Shown piece by piece: positions 46,043 to 56,674 of a stretch of DNA of 64,000 nucleotides (positions are counted from its first letter, which is position 1; each line of letters begins with the position of its first letter). This DNA comes from Nemophila menziesii (Eukaryota; Streptophyta; Magnoliopsida; Boraginales; Hydrophyllaceae). The notes under the pieces were generated by a model. The model worked only from the letters and a program-made list of their open reading frames with translations. It had not been told where the DNA came from and made no database searches. Location of the stretch: contig JARWIR010000016.1 in the NCBI GenBank assembly GCA_029959085.1, forward strand, positions 25,243,499 through 25,307,498. Reading direction: 5' to 3'. The position numbers and the translations under genes are program-made.

Positions 46043-46060
46043 TTGATTTTTTTCGGTGGG

Positions 46061-46901
46061 TTAAGAAGAATGTTAGGATGTAATCAGATTTGTTAATGTT
46101 GTTATAAATGCTTCTTATATAGTAATATGGGTAAGGTTTACCTCGGGCGTTTGTGTGCAGCTGAGTTGAGTATTCATTTTCACCTCGCTATTGTTAATAT
46201 GAGTAGTGTAATAATTATTCCTACCCTGCAATTTACCACAGACATAGTATAATAAAAATTATATTGAAACTTGTATCGCCCTCTCGATTCTCGATATATT
46301 GAAACCATTTGCCTCTTTCTTTCTTCTTCTGATTGTTCTCGGATCCCCCATTGGCAACTGAGCTCTCTGATCCATGTCATTGGCCTACTCTTTCTCCTAT
46401 CTCCGAAACACGCTTGTTGTTTCTTTAATTATTAGCTTTAATTACCTTTTCTCCTAAATCTTTGTTAATAGGTTGTAGATTATAGGTTGTCAGTAATTCG
46501 CCTTTTTCACTCTTCCTCTTCAGTCTTGCATTCTACCGAGCACCTTGCGTGCTAGACCTTAACCTTCCTTCTCCTTTCTTCTCTCAACTAGAAACCAAAT
46601 CATCACCTATGCTATAGGCTCTCTTCCGCATGCTTCTACCTCGATTAAGTCTTACTGTTGTTTGCCTTCTATGATTTATCTTTTAGCTTATAGCAGTATC
46701 CAAACCCTTCCAAATGCCGATAAAAGCCAGAAGAGAGGATTTTGTGCCCAACAAGAAACCATCTAATGACAAATCCATAACCAAGTTGTATCACAATTAC
46801 TAGTAAAACCGATTCAAACCAAAATACGTAGTAAAAGTGCTGATTAAACAAGAAATTAAAATTAGGGTTTCGAAACTAAAGAGGGGGGAGAAGCGTCGTG
46901 T

Positions 46902-46902
<1 letters not shown>
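46061..46902 (-). other. Possible LINE leader and flanking DNA
   Basis: Pyrimidine-rich on the plus strand. It includes CGAAACCCTAATTTT on the minus strand near 46860, the kind of leader motif seen at plant L1 5' ends, next to a CT/GA tract. No gene is supported. Confidence 0.3.

Positions 46903-46958
<56 letters not shown>
46903..46958. repeat. (GA)n microsatellite
   Basis: About 28 uninterrupted GA units. Confidence 0.95.
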
Positions 46959-46961
<3 letters not shown>

Positions 46962-47163
46962 TTTTTATTATTTACTATAATTTAAACAACTATTCAAACC
47001 TTTAATCATCTATCATCTCATTTTGTATTATCAAAAGTCATAGTCAAAGTAACACCCAAACTAACAATGAAATTAACAAAAAATATAACTTCACAACCAA
47101 AATGAAATGAATAAAAAGAAAAAGAAAAATCTCTTGTTTGTTTCCAAGGGTTGAAAATATGCT

Positions 47164-47790
47164 TCAAGGAATCCCACCATTATTATAAATGTGCAAGGAG
47201 GGTCCCGGATTAGGGGAGACTAAGCCGTCTAAAACAGCGTCATCTTCATCTAAAAACAATCCATCTGAGTTCTTCGAAAATGCGTGAATCGTAGAAACTA
47301 AAAGCCCAACACCAATGCCAATCAAGATGTTGCACAATGTTCGTGTTAACTAAACTGTGGCTACCGAGCCCAATACGAGGCCCAACAGCACGGCCAGATT
47401 GCAAATGTTCTGGCCCAATATAATAATTGGATCTTCACGAAAGAAATAGAGGATAAGCCACTTAGAGAAGACTACCCCAACTATGACTAGATAGAGCGGA
47501 ACGCCGATTAGAGACAAGGCAGCGCAGGTGGAGATGACGATTACGTAGTTGACGGAGAAGTATTTAGAATTGAGGCGGATGCGTTTGGATATGGCGGAGA
47601 AGGAGGAAGGGAAATCGAGTGAGTCTGAGGCGGAGAAGAATTCCGGCCATGGACGTGTGCTGGAAAGGAATATAGATAAGTTGTGAATTGATCGAGAAAT
47701 GACGTCTGCAAGGGATATCGGGATTGAAATGTATGTTGAGGAGGTGGTAACGCCGTGGGTGGCTGCGGAAGTAGTGGTTGAAGAAAACAT
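47164..47790 (-). pseudogene. PRA1-family (prenylated Rab acceptor) gene with one in-frame stop
   Basis: The frame from 47790 encodes a Ser/Thr-rich start, RPWPEFFSASDSLDFPSSFS, an RIRLNSKYFSVNYVIVI segment, paired hydrophobic helices, and a LILYFFREDPIIILGQ block. All are hallmarks of plant PRA1 proteins, which act on prenylated Rab GTPases in ER/Golgi/endosome membranes. A TAG at 47350-47352 (codon 147) interrupts it. The same frame then stays open for 61 more codons through another hydrophobic stretch and an SDGLFLDEDDA motif, like the acidic DLF-type end of the family, to a TGA at 47164. The total of 208 positions fits family size, and intronless structure is also usual. It is either a very recent pseudogene, a nonsense allele, or a truncated protein. 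A base-calling error should be excluded. Confidence 0.85.
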
Positions 47791-48094
47791 TCCGATGATT
47801 ATGATGATGTTCAGGTGTTTAATTAAATTAGAGGAAGGAGTGGATCATGTATAGTAATCATGGAGTGGATTCTTCAACCAATGTATTCTAATTTTCTAAT
47901 ACAGTATTTCTATAATTTTAATTTGAATGTAGTAATTCATTCAGTTTTATTTATTTAAATGTTAATGAATGGGTACTTATTCGGGTTTAAGAATGGGAAC
48001 TAAGATCACATACTAGTTACGTGTCTAATTAACCAAGTTATATGATGTATCTAAATCAAAATGGAAGTAACCCATAATTAAAAAGAATATCTAA

Positions 48095-48276
48095 TAGGGT
48101 AAGACTTTCATCCAATATTGGATGGTCCAGTATTCATATCACTACCATTGATTATTTAACAAGACACATGTCATTAGATTAATAATTTAGTTACATTTAC
48201 AAATTTAAAACATGGGGTATGTGTATTTATATGATTGGTGTAGGATCATCCAATATTGGATGGAAGAATTATCCTA
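48095..48276. mobile_element. MITE with about 35-bp inverted repeats
   Basis: A 182-bp element with ends TAGGGTAAGACTTTCATCCA and (reverse) TAGGATAATTCTTCCATCCA, each continuing into CAATATTGGATG. It is flanked by a direct TCTAA (48090-48094 and 48277-48281). AT-rich and non-coding. The superfamily is uncertain. Confidence 0.75.
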
Positions 48277-48453
48277 TCTAATATTATCAACCGATTGAAA
48301 ATTAAATCCATGAAATAAAATGAGTATAACATAATAAAATAAAATTACAATGAAATCTAAAATGATTATAAATGTGCCCCGAACAACATAAAAGTCCCCG
48401 CGAAGCATGAAATTGAACAACACAATAGTGGTAGAGTTTTTTTTTTTTGTTCT

Positions 48454-48673
48454 AAGGTGTCGTATGTTTTTTTAAGTGATAAATACTGAATACTGAATGA
48501 AACTCACTATGTTAAGAGGAGGTGTTTGAATGAATCGGGTTTAGTTTGAAATCTTAATGAAACAAATCACTTAGTCATTCAGGTCTGAATTGGTCAAGAA
48601 AAATAAATTACCTTATTAATTTATTGTTTTGACGTACCAGATTAATATCTCATTAGGTGCAAACAAACACCCC
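48454..48673. mobile_element. MITE-like element, copy 2
   Basis: Related to 2972-3135: it starts AAGGTGTCGTATGTTTTTTT and AAGTGATAAATACTG, and ends GGTGCAAACAAACACCCC. Short imperfect inverted repeats are visible. The surrounding DNA carries three copies of ACACAATAGTGGTA (48420, 48677, 48738), so local duplication has also occurred. Confidence 0.4.
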
Positions 48674-49010
48674 ATAACACAATAGTGGTAGATATAAGCA
48701 AAACATAATAGTGCCCTCAAAGAATGAAATTGAACAACACAATAGTGGTATAGAATTCAGTTTATCGATATAATCTTAGTCTGTATAAAGTATGACTCTA
48801 ATATGATATCAACTATAGAGGGTGACACTATCATCCCAACAATCATGGTCATTGTACTATTGAACCTTTGAGTAGATTTAGAAAGGATGCGACTAAACCT
48901 GGTAAACAGTCTGTAACTAGCCGGTTTTGTGACTAAACCGGACTCGTTGTCTCGAACCGGTCTGAATCGTGTGGTCACTGTTCATGTCCGGACTAAACCG
49001 GTATACTACC

Positions 49011-49109
49011 TTGCGGCATAACCATACTCAAACATTGGTTGCTCAAGAAACATTAGCTAAGTTAGTGAGAATGAGAAGTAAGATATAATCAATCTCATCT
49101 CTAAGTTAG
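49011..49109 (+). pseudogene. Duplicate of the TNP gene 3' end, left part
   Basis: About 95 bp matching 33880-33975: the last 24 codons of the TNP gene (HNHTQTL to RSKI, with one Ala-to-Val change) plus the stop and the start of the 3' UTR. No upstream TNP coding sequence is present; similarity begins abruptly at the GGCATAACC word. The right part lies at 56675-56811 beyond the copia insertion. Confidence 0.92.
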
Positions 49110-50268
49110 TGTTAGCCTCACCTTGTTTTTATTCCCGTTTTAATATTCGACAAATCATCATTTAAACTAAAATTCATTTGGTATCACTTTTAAAGGTTTT
49201 CCAAAACCCCTCATTAGATTAGTTGTCTTTAATTCCTTGATCTTAAGCTTGAGCTTCAAAAGAACAGTGTCGCGGTACACCGGACAAGAGCTGCGGTACA
49301 CCGCAGTACCACGGACCAAAGGCGCGGTGCACAGGCTAGTCCGACCAGTAAGCTAAGAAAATGTGCGGTACACCCGACTGAGGCGCGGTATACCGGACTG
49401 AGGCACGGACCAGGAACACGGTGCATAGGATAGTCCGACCAGTAAGCTATGAAACCAAGACGAGGGATTTCGCGGTGCACCGGACCATACCCGCGGTACA
49501 CCGCAAGAAAGGGTTTCTGCACTATTAGAAGAGGACAAAGCTTATATCCGTTGGAGTTTAAATATATCCGTTAGAGAGAAGCCTTTTGACCGTTGGAAGC
49601 TATTTTCAGCTATAAATTGAAGCTCATTCAAGACACAACTCATCCCTTCCATCTACCAATATTAAGAGCAATTAATATTATCATTCAAGAAGGTTTCAAA
49701 GGAGCATTCAAGTCATATTCATTCCTCAAGCTACATAGTTTCTATCCACTCATTTAGGAGTTTAGTTCAAGCTATTATAACACCCCTAAACACTTTTCTT
49801 TTCCTCTTAGTTCTTGTAATAGATTAAGAGAGTAGTGTGAGTATAGGTTCTATACTTGGTTCCTTGTGTTGGTGACAACACAAGTGTATTTCCTTCAAGT
49901 GTTTTGAAGTGGTTGTAATGGGTTTGTAATCTCACCCGGGTTAAAGAGTTACGGAGCTTAGTGAAAAGCTTGAAATCCTAAGGAGGCTTCCTTAGGTAGT
50001 GGATGTAGGGAAACCGAACCACTATACATCGTTGTGTATCTTTCTATCCCTACACTCTTTACTTTTCCGCACTCTATATGCTTGATAAAATGCTTACATG
50101 AATAGTTTGATATTATTGTCTTTTAGGATTATCTAGTTCTTGACTATTTAGTTTGCTAAAACAATAGGATTCAAATTAGCTTTTAATTTTATTTACTTGA
50201 AATAAAATTAGCCGATTAATTTCCATTGTCCTATTCAACCCCCCTTCTAGGACGCATATAGAATATCA
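49110..50268 (+). repeat. 5' LTR of the Sirevirus-like element
   Basis: 1,159 bp, TGTTAGCCTCACC to AGAATATCA. It contains a GC-rich array (49264-49505) of GCGGTACACCG-type and CGGACC-type words, then a TATAAATTG promoter-like word (49610) and the TAGTGGATGTAGGG transcribed-region motif. Minus-strand frames across the GC-rich array occur in both LTRs and are not genes. Confidence 0.97.
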
Positions 50269-50270
50269 AT

Positions 50271-50286
50271 TGGTATCAGAGCCTAG
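50271..50286 (+). promoter_or_regulatory. Primer-binding site (initiator tRNA-Met)
   Basis: TGGTATCAGAGCCTAG begins 2 bp after the 5' LTR end. TGGTATCAGAGC is complementary to the 3' end of plant initiator tRNA-Met. Confidence 0.95.
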
Positions 50287-50323
50287 CTCTATTGTACTTA
50301 ATCGTTTCTAGAGTTAATACGAT

Positions 50324-52117
50324 ATGGATTCTAATCAACCGGAAGGTTCATGTTCTACTAGACCTCCGCTTTTTGTAGGAAAAGATTACTTTGGATGGAA
50401 AAAGAAAATGGAGATTCATGTCAAAGGAATCGATTACTTTTTGTGGCTTGCTATCAAGAAGGGTCCTTACATTCCTTACGTTGATGGTAGTCAAACGGAG
50501 GAGAAAGATGAAGATGCTTACAATGCTCAAGACATAGTTAAACTCACCAAAAACAACAAAGCTATGAACATACTCATCAATGGTTTAAGTGTCACGGAAT
50601 ATGCTAGAGTAAGTGAATGCAATTCGGCTCATGAAATGTGGCAACTCTTGGAGCTATCATATCAAGGAACGGAAGATGTTAAGGAAACTAAGATTGGTCT
50701 TTTCATCACCAAATATGAGCTATTTCGTATGGAGCCCGATGAAGCCTTAAATGCTATGCATCAAATATTTTCTAACATTGTCAACACATTGAAGACTCTT
50801 GGTCAAGAGTATACCAACAAAGAACAATGCCGAAAAATCTTGTTTGCTCTTCCAAAGAAATACAAATCAAAGATCAACTCTATAAGAGATACTAAAGATC
50901 TCTCAAAAATGACGGTTCATGAACTCATTTGCAACCTCATGACGGAAGAGCTTGTGCTTGAAGAAGAAAAGATAAGAGATGATGAGGAGAAGAAGATTAA
51001 GAAATCCATTGCCTTCCATGCCTTGAGTACCAAGTTGAAAGAACGAAAAGAAAGGAAGGAAAGTGAAGAGGAAGAAAATTCACATGAAGAAGAAACTAGT
51101 GAAGATGAAGGAGTAGCTATGTTGGCAAGAGATATGAAAAAATTCATGAGATACAAACGCTTTGCCAAGAAAGGAAGTTCTTCCACACCCTATAAGAAGA
51201 ATGTTAGAGCTATCAAACAAGATGAACCCACTTGCTATCATTGCAAGAAAGTTGGTCATATCAAAACCTATTGTCCTTTTCTTCAAAAGGAGAAACCTAA
51301 GAGAGCAATGCATGCTAATATCACTTGGGATACTCAAAATTCGGATGAAGAAGAAAGTGATAATGAGAACGTTAATCTTGTTGCTTTTATAGGAAAACTT
51401 AAAAGTGATGAAGATGCTTCTTGGGATGATGATGCCGGTTCAACTCACTTTGCCTTTATGGCAAATCATGATGAGGTAACTCCTAAATCTAAACTCTCTT
51501 TATCTAATGATGATGCTAGTGAGCAAGATATTCATGAGGCATTTGATTCTCTTTACAATGATTTTTTAAACTCTATTGAAACAAACAAAGTTTTAACAAA
51601 AGATTTAGAAATTGAGAGAAATAGAACTAGAGAGGTTTTGAAAGCTTTGGAAGATTGTCAAAATCTTTGTGATGAATGTATAGATGAAAATGAGAAACTT
51701 CATCTTATTGAGAAAAACTTTTTGGAAGAAAAAGCTTTGTTGGAGAAAAAGATTGTTGATCAAAATGCTATTATTTTAAAATTTACAAGTGGGCAAGAAA
51801 ACTTGGATTTGATTTTAGGTTCTCAAAAAATGGCTTTTGAAAAAAGTGGTGTTGGATATGATCCATCAACAAAACAAAAACTCTTGAAAAATGTTTTTGT
51901 AAAATCAAAAATTTCAAATGCAATTCCATCTTCTTCAAAATCTTCTATCACTTGCACCTATTGTGAAAAACTTGGTCATGATGCATCTCATTGTTACTAT
52001 CGTAAATTATTGGATTTGGGATCTCTTGTACCAATTTGGAAAAGGCCTATATGGGCTATAAAAAGAAAATCCACTAACCCTCATGGACCCAAACCATATT
52101 GGGTACCTAAAGCCTAA
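50324..52117 (+). CDS. Retrotransposon Gag (Sirevirus-like)
   Basis: An intact 597-codon frame starting 56 bp after the primer-binding site. The N-terminal region (RPPLFVGKDYFGWKKKMEIH, then DYFLWLAI) is the DUF4219/UBN2-type capsid region of plant copia elements. A CCHC zinc knuckle lies at 304-317 (CYHCKKVGHIKTYC) and a second at 544-557 (CTYCEKLGHDASHC). Between them are acidic stretches and a long coiled-coil-like segment (about 400-510), a Sirevirus feature linked in the literature to protein-protein contacts. Gag packages the genomic RNA in virus-like particles. The frame ends at TAA, with protease motifs starting 40-50 bp on in another frame, so pol is either expressed by recoding or was separated by mutation. 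Confidence 0.92.
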   Translation: MDSNQPEGSCSTRPPLFVGKDYFGWKKKMEIHVKGIDYFLWLAIKKGPYIPYVDGSQTEEKDEDAYNAQDIVKLTKNNKAMNILINGLSVTEYARVSECNSAHEMWQLLELSYQGTEDVKETKIGLFITKYELFRMEPDEALNAMHQIFSNIVNTLKTLGQEYTNKEQCRKILFALPKKYKSKINSIRDTKDLSKMTVHELICNLMTEELVLEEEKIRDDEEKKIKKSIAFHALSTKLKERKERKESEEEENSHEEETSEDEGVAMLARDMKKFMRYKRFAKKGSSSTPYKKNVRAIKQDEPTCYHCKKVGHIKTYCPFLQKEKPKRAMHANITWDTQNSDEEESDNENVNLVAFIGKLKSDEDASWDDDAGSTHFAFMANHDEVTPKSKLSLSNDDASEQDIHEAFDSLYNDFLNSIETNKVLTKDLEIERNRTREVLKALEDCQNLCDECIDENEKLHLIEKNFLEEKALLEKKIVDQNAIILKFTSGQENLDLILGSQKMAFEKSGVGYDPSTKQKLLKNVFVKSKISNAIPSSSKSSITCTYCEKLGHDASHCYYRKLLDLGSLVPIWKRPIWAIKRKSTNPHGPKPYWVPKA

Positions 52118-52154
52118 ATTATTTTGTGTGTAGGGATTGAGCATCAAGAAGTAA

Positions 52155-55100
52155 AATATATGGCTCCTTGATAGTGGATGCTCAAGACACATGACCGGGA
52201 ACCGATCATTATTTACACATCTATATAAAACAAAAGGTGATAGAGTTACTTTTGCCGACAATACTAAAAAACGCGTTTTGGGTAAAGGTAACATTGGTAA
52301 TATGAATTCTTTACTTATCTCAAATGTTTTGCTTGTTGAGGGTCTTTCTTTTAACTTGCTTAGTATAAGTCAACTTTGTGATGTTGGTTATAGTGTTAAA
52401 TTTGAAGCATCTAGATGCATTGTTTTCAAAAATGATGAGTTAGATACTATTTTTATTGCAAAAAGATCGGATAATGTTTTTGTAGTTGATCTTGAGAGTC
52501 TTATGTGTCAACGTATTAAATGCTTATCTGTAGTTAATGATAGTTGGCTTTGGCATAGACGTTTAGGACATGCTAGCATGGATTTGATTTCAAAATTGTC
52601 TAGAAAAAATCTTGTTGTTGGTTCGCCTATTTATAAATTTGATAAAGATAAATTATGTGATGCATGTCAACTTGGTAAACAACATCGTTCATCTTTTAAA
52701 TCCATAAATAAGGTCATCACCGTTAGGCCACTTCAATTATTGCATATGGATCTTTTTGGTCCCGTTGATGTCACTAGTCTAGGAGGATCTAGATATGTCT
52801 TTGTTGTTGTTGATGATTACACTAGATATACATGGGTGATGTTCCTTGCTTTAAAAAATCAAGCCTTCAATGATTGCAAAACTTTGTAGAAATGTGCAAA
52901 ATGAGAAAGGCTACTCTATTACATGCATTCGTAGTGATAATGGTAGTGAATATGTGAATTCTCCTCTTGTGCATTTTTGTGATGAATTTGGCATTGAGCA
53001 TAATTTTTCGGCTCCTAGAACTTCCCAACAAAATGGGGTAGTGGAAAGGAAAAACCGAACTCTACAAGAAATGGCAAGGACAATGCTAAAATAACATAGC
53101 TTGCCTACATACTTTTGGGGTGAAGCCGTTCATACGGCTTGTTATGTGTTAAATAGAGTTCTAATTAGACCCCTTATGAGCTTTGGAATGGTAGACCACC
53201 AACTATTGCTTATTTTCGTGTTTTTGGATGCAAATGTTTTATTTTAAACACTAGGGACTATTTGGGCAAATTTGATGCTAAATCGGATGAAGGTATTTTT
53301 CTTGGTTATTCCACTAAGGGAAAGGCTTATCGCATTTTCAATAAACGTACTCGTACCATTGAGGAATCTATGCATGTTGACTTTGATGAGACTAATCCTT
53401 TTTGTATCAAGAAAGTAGTTGATGTTGATTTACATGAAGATACTCCACAAGATCAACCTTTAGAATCTCCTACTCAAGAATTAAAATCTCATGATGAATC
53501 TCTTAAGGAAAATGGTCAACTCTCAAATGAAGCTAGTACGGATTTACCAAAGTGTTGGAAAAACATCAAAGATCACCCAAGTGAATTAATTCTAGGTGAT
53601 CCAAATGAAGGTGTTACCACTCGTTCTCGTATCATTGCTCTATGTGCTCATCAAGCATTCTTATCTCAAATTGAGCCAAAGAATATTAAAGAAGCCTTGC
53701 TAGATGATCATTGGATAAACGCTATGCATGAGGAATTAAATCAATTTGAGCGTAGTAAAGTTTGGACATTAATTGAGAAACCAATTGGCCCTACTATTAT
53801 TGGCACAAAGTGGGTGTTTCGCAACAAGCTAGATGACACCGGTATTATCACTAGAAATAAAGCAAGGTTAGTTGCTCAAGGATACAATCAAGAAGAAGGT
53901 ATTGATTTCGATGAAACTTTTGCTCCGGTAGCTAGACTTGAATCTATTCGTATGTTACTTGCTTTTGCTTGTTATATGAATTTTAAACTTTACCAAATAG
54001 ATGTCAAAAGTGCTTTTTTAAATGGTTTTATAGATGAGGAAGTCTTTGTTAAACAACCACCGGGTTTTGAGGATCCAAAATTTCCAAATCATGTTTTTAA
54101 ACTTTCAAAGGCTTTATATGGTTTAAAACAAGCACCTCGTGCTTGGTATGAACGATTAAGCAATTTTTTGTTAGATGATGGTTTTAAACGAGAAAATATT
54201 GACTCCACTTTATTTATAAAAAGGTCTTCAAAAGATGTCCTTCTTGTTCAAATTTATGTGGATGATATAATATTTGGTGCTACTAATGAAAATCTTTGTG
54301 AGAATTTTTCTAAAAGCATGCATAGGGAATTTGAGATGAGCATGATGGGAGAATTGAATTACTTTCTTGGACTTCAAATCAAGCAAATGAAGGATGGCAT
54401 CTTTGTCAATCAAGCCAAATACACAAAAGAATTGATCAAAAAATTTGGACTTGAAGATGCAAAGGAAATTGGAACTCCAATGAGCACATCCACAAAATTA
54501 GACAAAGATGAAGATGGTAAGGATGTTGATGAGAAAGCATATCGAGGTATGATTGGTAGCTTACTTTATTTAACCGCTTCTAGGCCCGATATTATGTTCC
54601 CCGTGTGTCTTTGTGCTAGATTCCAATCCTCTCCTAAAGAATCCCATCTTAGTGCCATTAAGCGTATTTTTAGGTATTTGAAAGGAACCCTAAGTCTAGG
54701 ACTTTGGTACCCAAGATTTACCTCTTTTGAACTAATAGTTTATTCGGATGCCGATTATGCCGGTTGTAGACTTGATAGGAAGAGTACTAGTGAAAGTTGC
54801 CAATTCTTAGGTCAATCCCTTGTTTCTTGGTCTAGTAGAAAACAAAATAGTGTTGCTTTATCCACGGCCGAAGCCGAATATGTTGCGGCCGGAAATTGTG
54901 TGACTCAAATTCTTTGGATGAAACAAACCTTACTAGATTTTGGCCTAGAGTATGATTGTGTTCCCATTCGTTGTGATAACACTAGTGCTATCAATCTTAC
55001 CAAAAATCCTATTCAACACTCTAGAACGAAACACATAGAAATCCGTCATCATTTTATCCGTGATCACACTCAAAAAGGGGATATTGTACTTGAATTTGTC

Positions 55101-55196
55101 ACTTCGGAAAATCAACTAGCCGATATCTTTACTAAACCTCTACCCCAAGATCTTTTTGAGAAAATTCGTTGTGAGATTGGCATGCAAATTCTCTAA
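52155..55196 (+). pseudogene. Retrotransposon Pol (PR-IN-RT-RH), frame-broken
   Basis: Domains in order: protease DSGCSRHMTG (about 52173-52202), a GAG-pre-integrase HRRLGHASMDLI block, the integrase core (LHMDLFGPVD, RSDNGSEYVN, QQNGVVERKNRT for D-D-E), reverse transcriptase (KARLVAQGYNQ, ALYGLKQAPRAWYE, IYVDDIIFG), and RNase H (YSDADYAGC, STAEAEYVAAGNC), ending at 55196. Breaks: a frame change near 52865-52889, an ochre at 53092-53094, and a small deletion with frame change near 53170-53185. From 53262 the frame is open for 644 codons. All catalytic motifs are still present, so decay is recent, but no full-length polyprotein can be made. Confidence 0.93.
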
Positions 55197-55390
55197 CCAT
55201 CCTTTCATGCCATTATTGTTTAGTGCTTTTTGTGTATATTATCTTGTTGCTAATATTTTCTTGATGTTATAGGGTCCTTGAAGCTTCTAATTGTTATCCA
55301 TTTATTTCTTTAGCCTTTGTTTTTACTCAAAATGTATTTTGACCCCTTAAAATTTTCAAAAATCGTATCATTAGTTCTTTTTGTTGTTGA

Positions 55391-55515
55391 CAAAGGGGGA
55401 GAAATTTTAGTTAAACTTTTTCAAATGCATTTTGTGAGGGGGAGTTTTTGATTAAAACTTTATCTAAGGCATCTTCAAAAGTTTATGATTTGTCAAACAT
55501 CAAAAAGGGGGAGAT
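55391..55515 (+). promoter_or_regulatory. Three polypurine motifs before the 3' LTR
   Basis: CAAAGGGGGAGAAA (55391-55404), GAGGGGGAG (55436-55444) and CAAAAAGGGGGAGAT (55501-55515), the last abutting the 3' LTR. Repeated polypurine motifs here are a known Sirevirus feature; the last is the likely plus-strand primer site. Confidence 0.85.
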
Positions 55516-56674
55516 TGTTAGCCTCACTTTGTTTTTATTCCCGTTTTAATATTCGACAAATCATCATTTAAACTAAAATTCATTTGGTATCACTTTTAAA
55601 GGTTTTCCAAAACCCCTCATTAGATTAGTTGTCTTTAATTCCTTGATCTTAAGCTTGAGCTTCAAAAGAACAGTGTCGCGGTACACCGGACAAGAGCTGC
55701 GGTACACCGCAGTACCACGGACCAAAGGCGCGGTGCACAGGCTAGTCTGACCAGTAAGCTAAGAAAATGTGCGGTACACCGGACTGAGGCGCGGTACACC
55801 GGACTGAGGCACGGACCAGGAACACGGTGCATAGGATAGTCCGACCAGTAAGCTATGAAACCAAGACGAGGGATTTCGCGGTGCACCGGACCATACCCGC
55901 GGTACACCGCAAGAAAGGGTTTCTGCACTATTAGAAGAGGACAAAGCTTATATCCGTTGGAGTTTAAATATATCCGTTAGAGAGAAGCCTTTTGACCGTT
56001 GGAAGCTATTTTCAGCTATAAATTGAAGCTCATTCAAGACACAACTCATCCCTTCCATCTACCAATCTTAAGAGCAATTAATATTATCATTCAAGAAGGT
56101 TTCAAAGGAGCATTCAAGTCATATTCATTCCTCAAGCTACATAGTTTCTATCCACTCATTTAGGAGTTTAGTTCAAGCTATTATAACACCCCTAAACACT
56201 TTTCTTTTCCTCTTAGTTCTTGTAATAGATTAAGAGAGTAGTGTGAGTATAGGTTCTATACTTGGTTCCTTGTGTTGGTGATAACACAAGTGTATTTCCT
56301 TCAAGTGTTTTGAAGTGGTTGTAATGGGTTTGTAATCTCACCCGGGTTAAAGAGTTACGGAGCTTAGTGAAAAGCTTGAAATCCTAAGGAGGCTTCCTTA
56401 GGTAGTGGATGTAGGGAAACCGAACCACTATACATCGTTGTGTATCTTTCTATCCCTCCACTCTTTACTTTTCCGCACTCTATATGCTTGATAAAATGCT
56501 TACATGAATAGTTTGATATTATTGTCTTTTAGGATTATCTAGTTCTTGACTATTTAGTTTGCTAAAACAATAGGATTTAAATTAGCTTTTAATTTTATTT
56601 ACTTGAAATAAAATTAGCCGATTAATTTCCATTTTCCTATTCAACCCCCCTTCTAGGACGCATATAGAATATCA
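55516..56674 (+). repeat. 3' LTR of the Sirevirus-like element
   Basis: 1,159 bp, the same length as the 5' LTR with about ten base differences by eye (for example GTGATAACAC for GTGACAACAC). It is followed by GTTAG. Confidence 0.97.

Larger units (their letters stand above)
34715..46060 (-). mobile_element. L1-type LINE, 5' part, split by nested LTR insertions
   Basis: Minus-strand LINE DNA runs from about 46060 to 44987, resumes at 36148 and ends near 34715. The gap is filled by a solo LTR whose target duplication is CTAGC/CTAAC (36144-36148 and 44987-44991). Order: ORF1 with a DUF4283-like domain and CCHC knuckle, an acidic ORF1 tail, then ORF2 with an endonuclease domain. The reverse transcriptase and the 3' end are absent. 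Loss of the 3' rather than the 5' end is unusual for a LINE and implies a later deletion. The leader may extend up to the GA tract near 46903. Confidence 0.82.
49110..56674 (+). mobile_element. Sirevirus-like Ty1/copia retrotransposon, 7,565 bp
   Basis: A complete element: LTRs of 1,159 bp each (49110-50268 and 55516-56674), TG...CA ends, the 5-bp target duplication GTTAG (49105-49109 and 56675-56679), a tRNA-iMet primer-binding site, gag, a pol with protease-integrase-RT-RNase H order (copia order), and polypurine tracts. The FEMSMMGELNYFLGLQIKQ block, coiled-coil Gag, multiple polypurine motifs and CACCGGAC-type words in the LTR point to the Sirevirus (SIRE/Maximus) lineage. About ten LTR differences by eye indicate a young insertion, yet pol is frame-broken. 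Its target was the duplicated TNP 3' end. Confidence 0.95.

Noticed and set aside
48900..49010. ACCGG-rich stretch next to the TNP duplicate
   Set aside because: Short CCGGT words suggest another repeat patch, but no boundaries, period or relation to a known element could be shown.
49256..49538. Minus-strand ORFs (88 and 61 codons), repeated at 55662-55944
   Set aside because: They lie in both LTRs of the copia element across its GC-rich array; their duplication reflects the LTRs, not a gene family.
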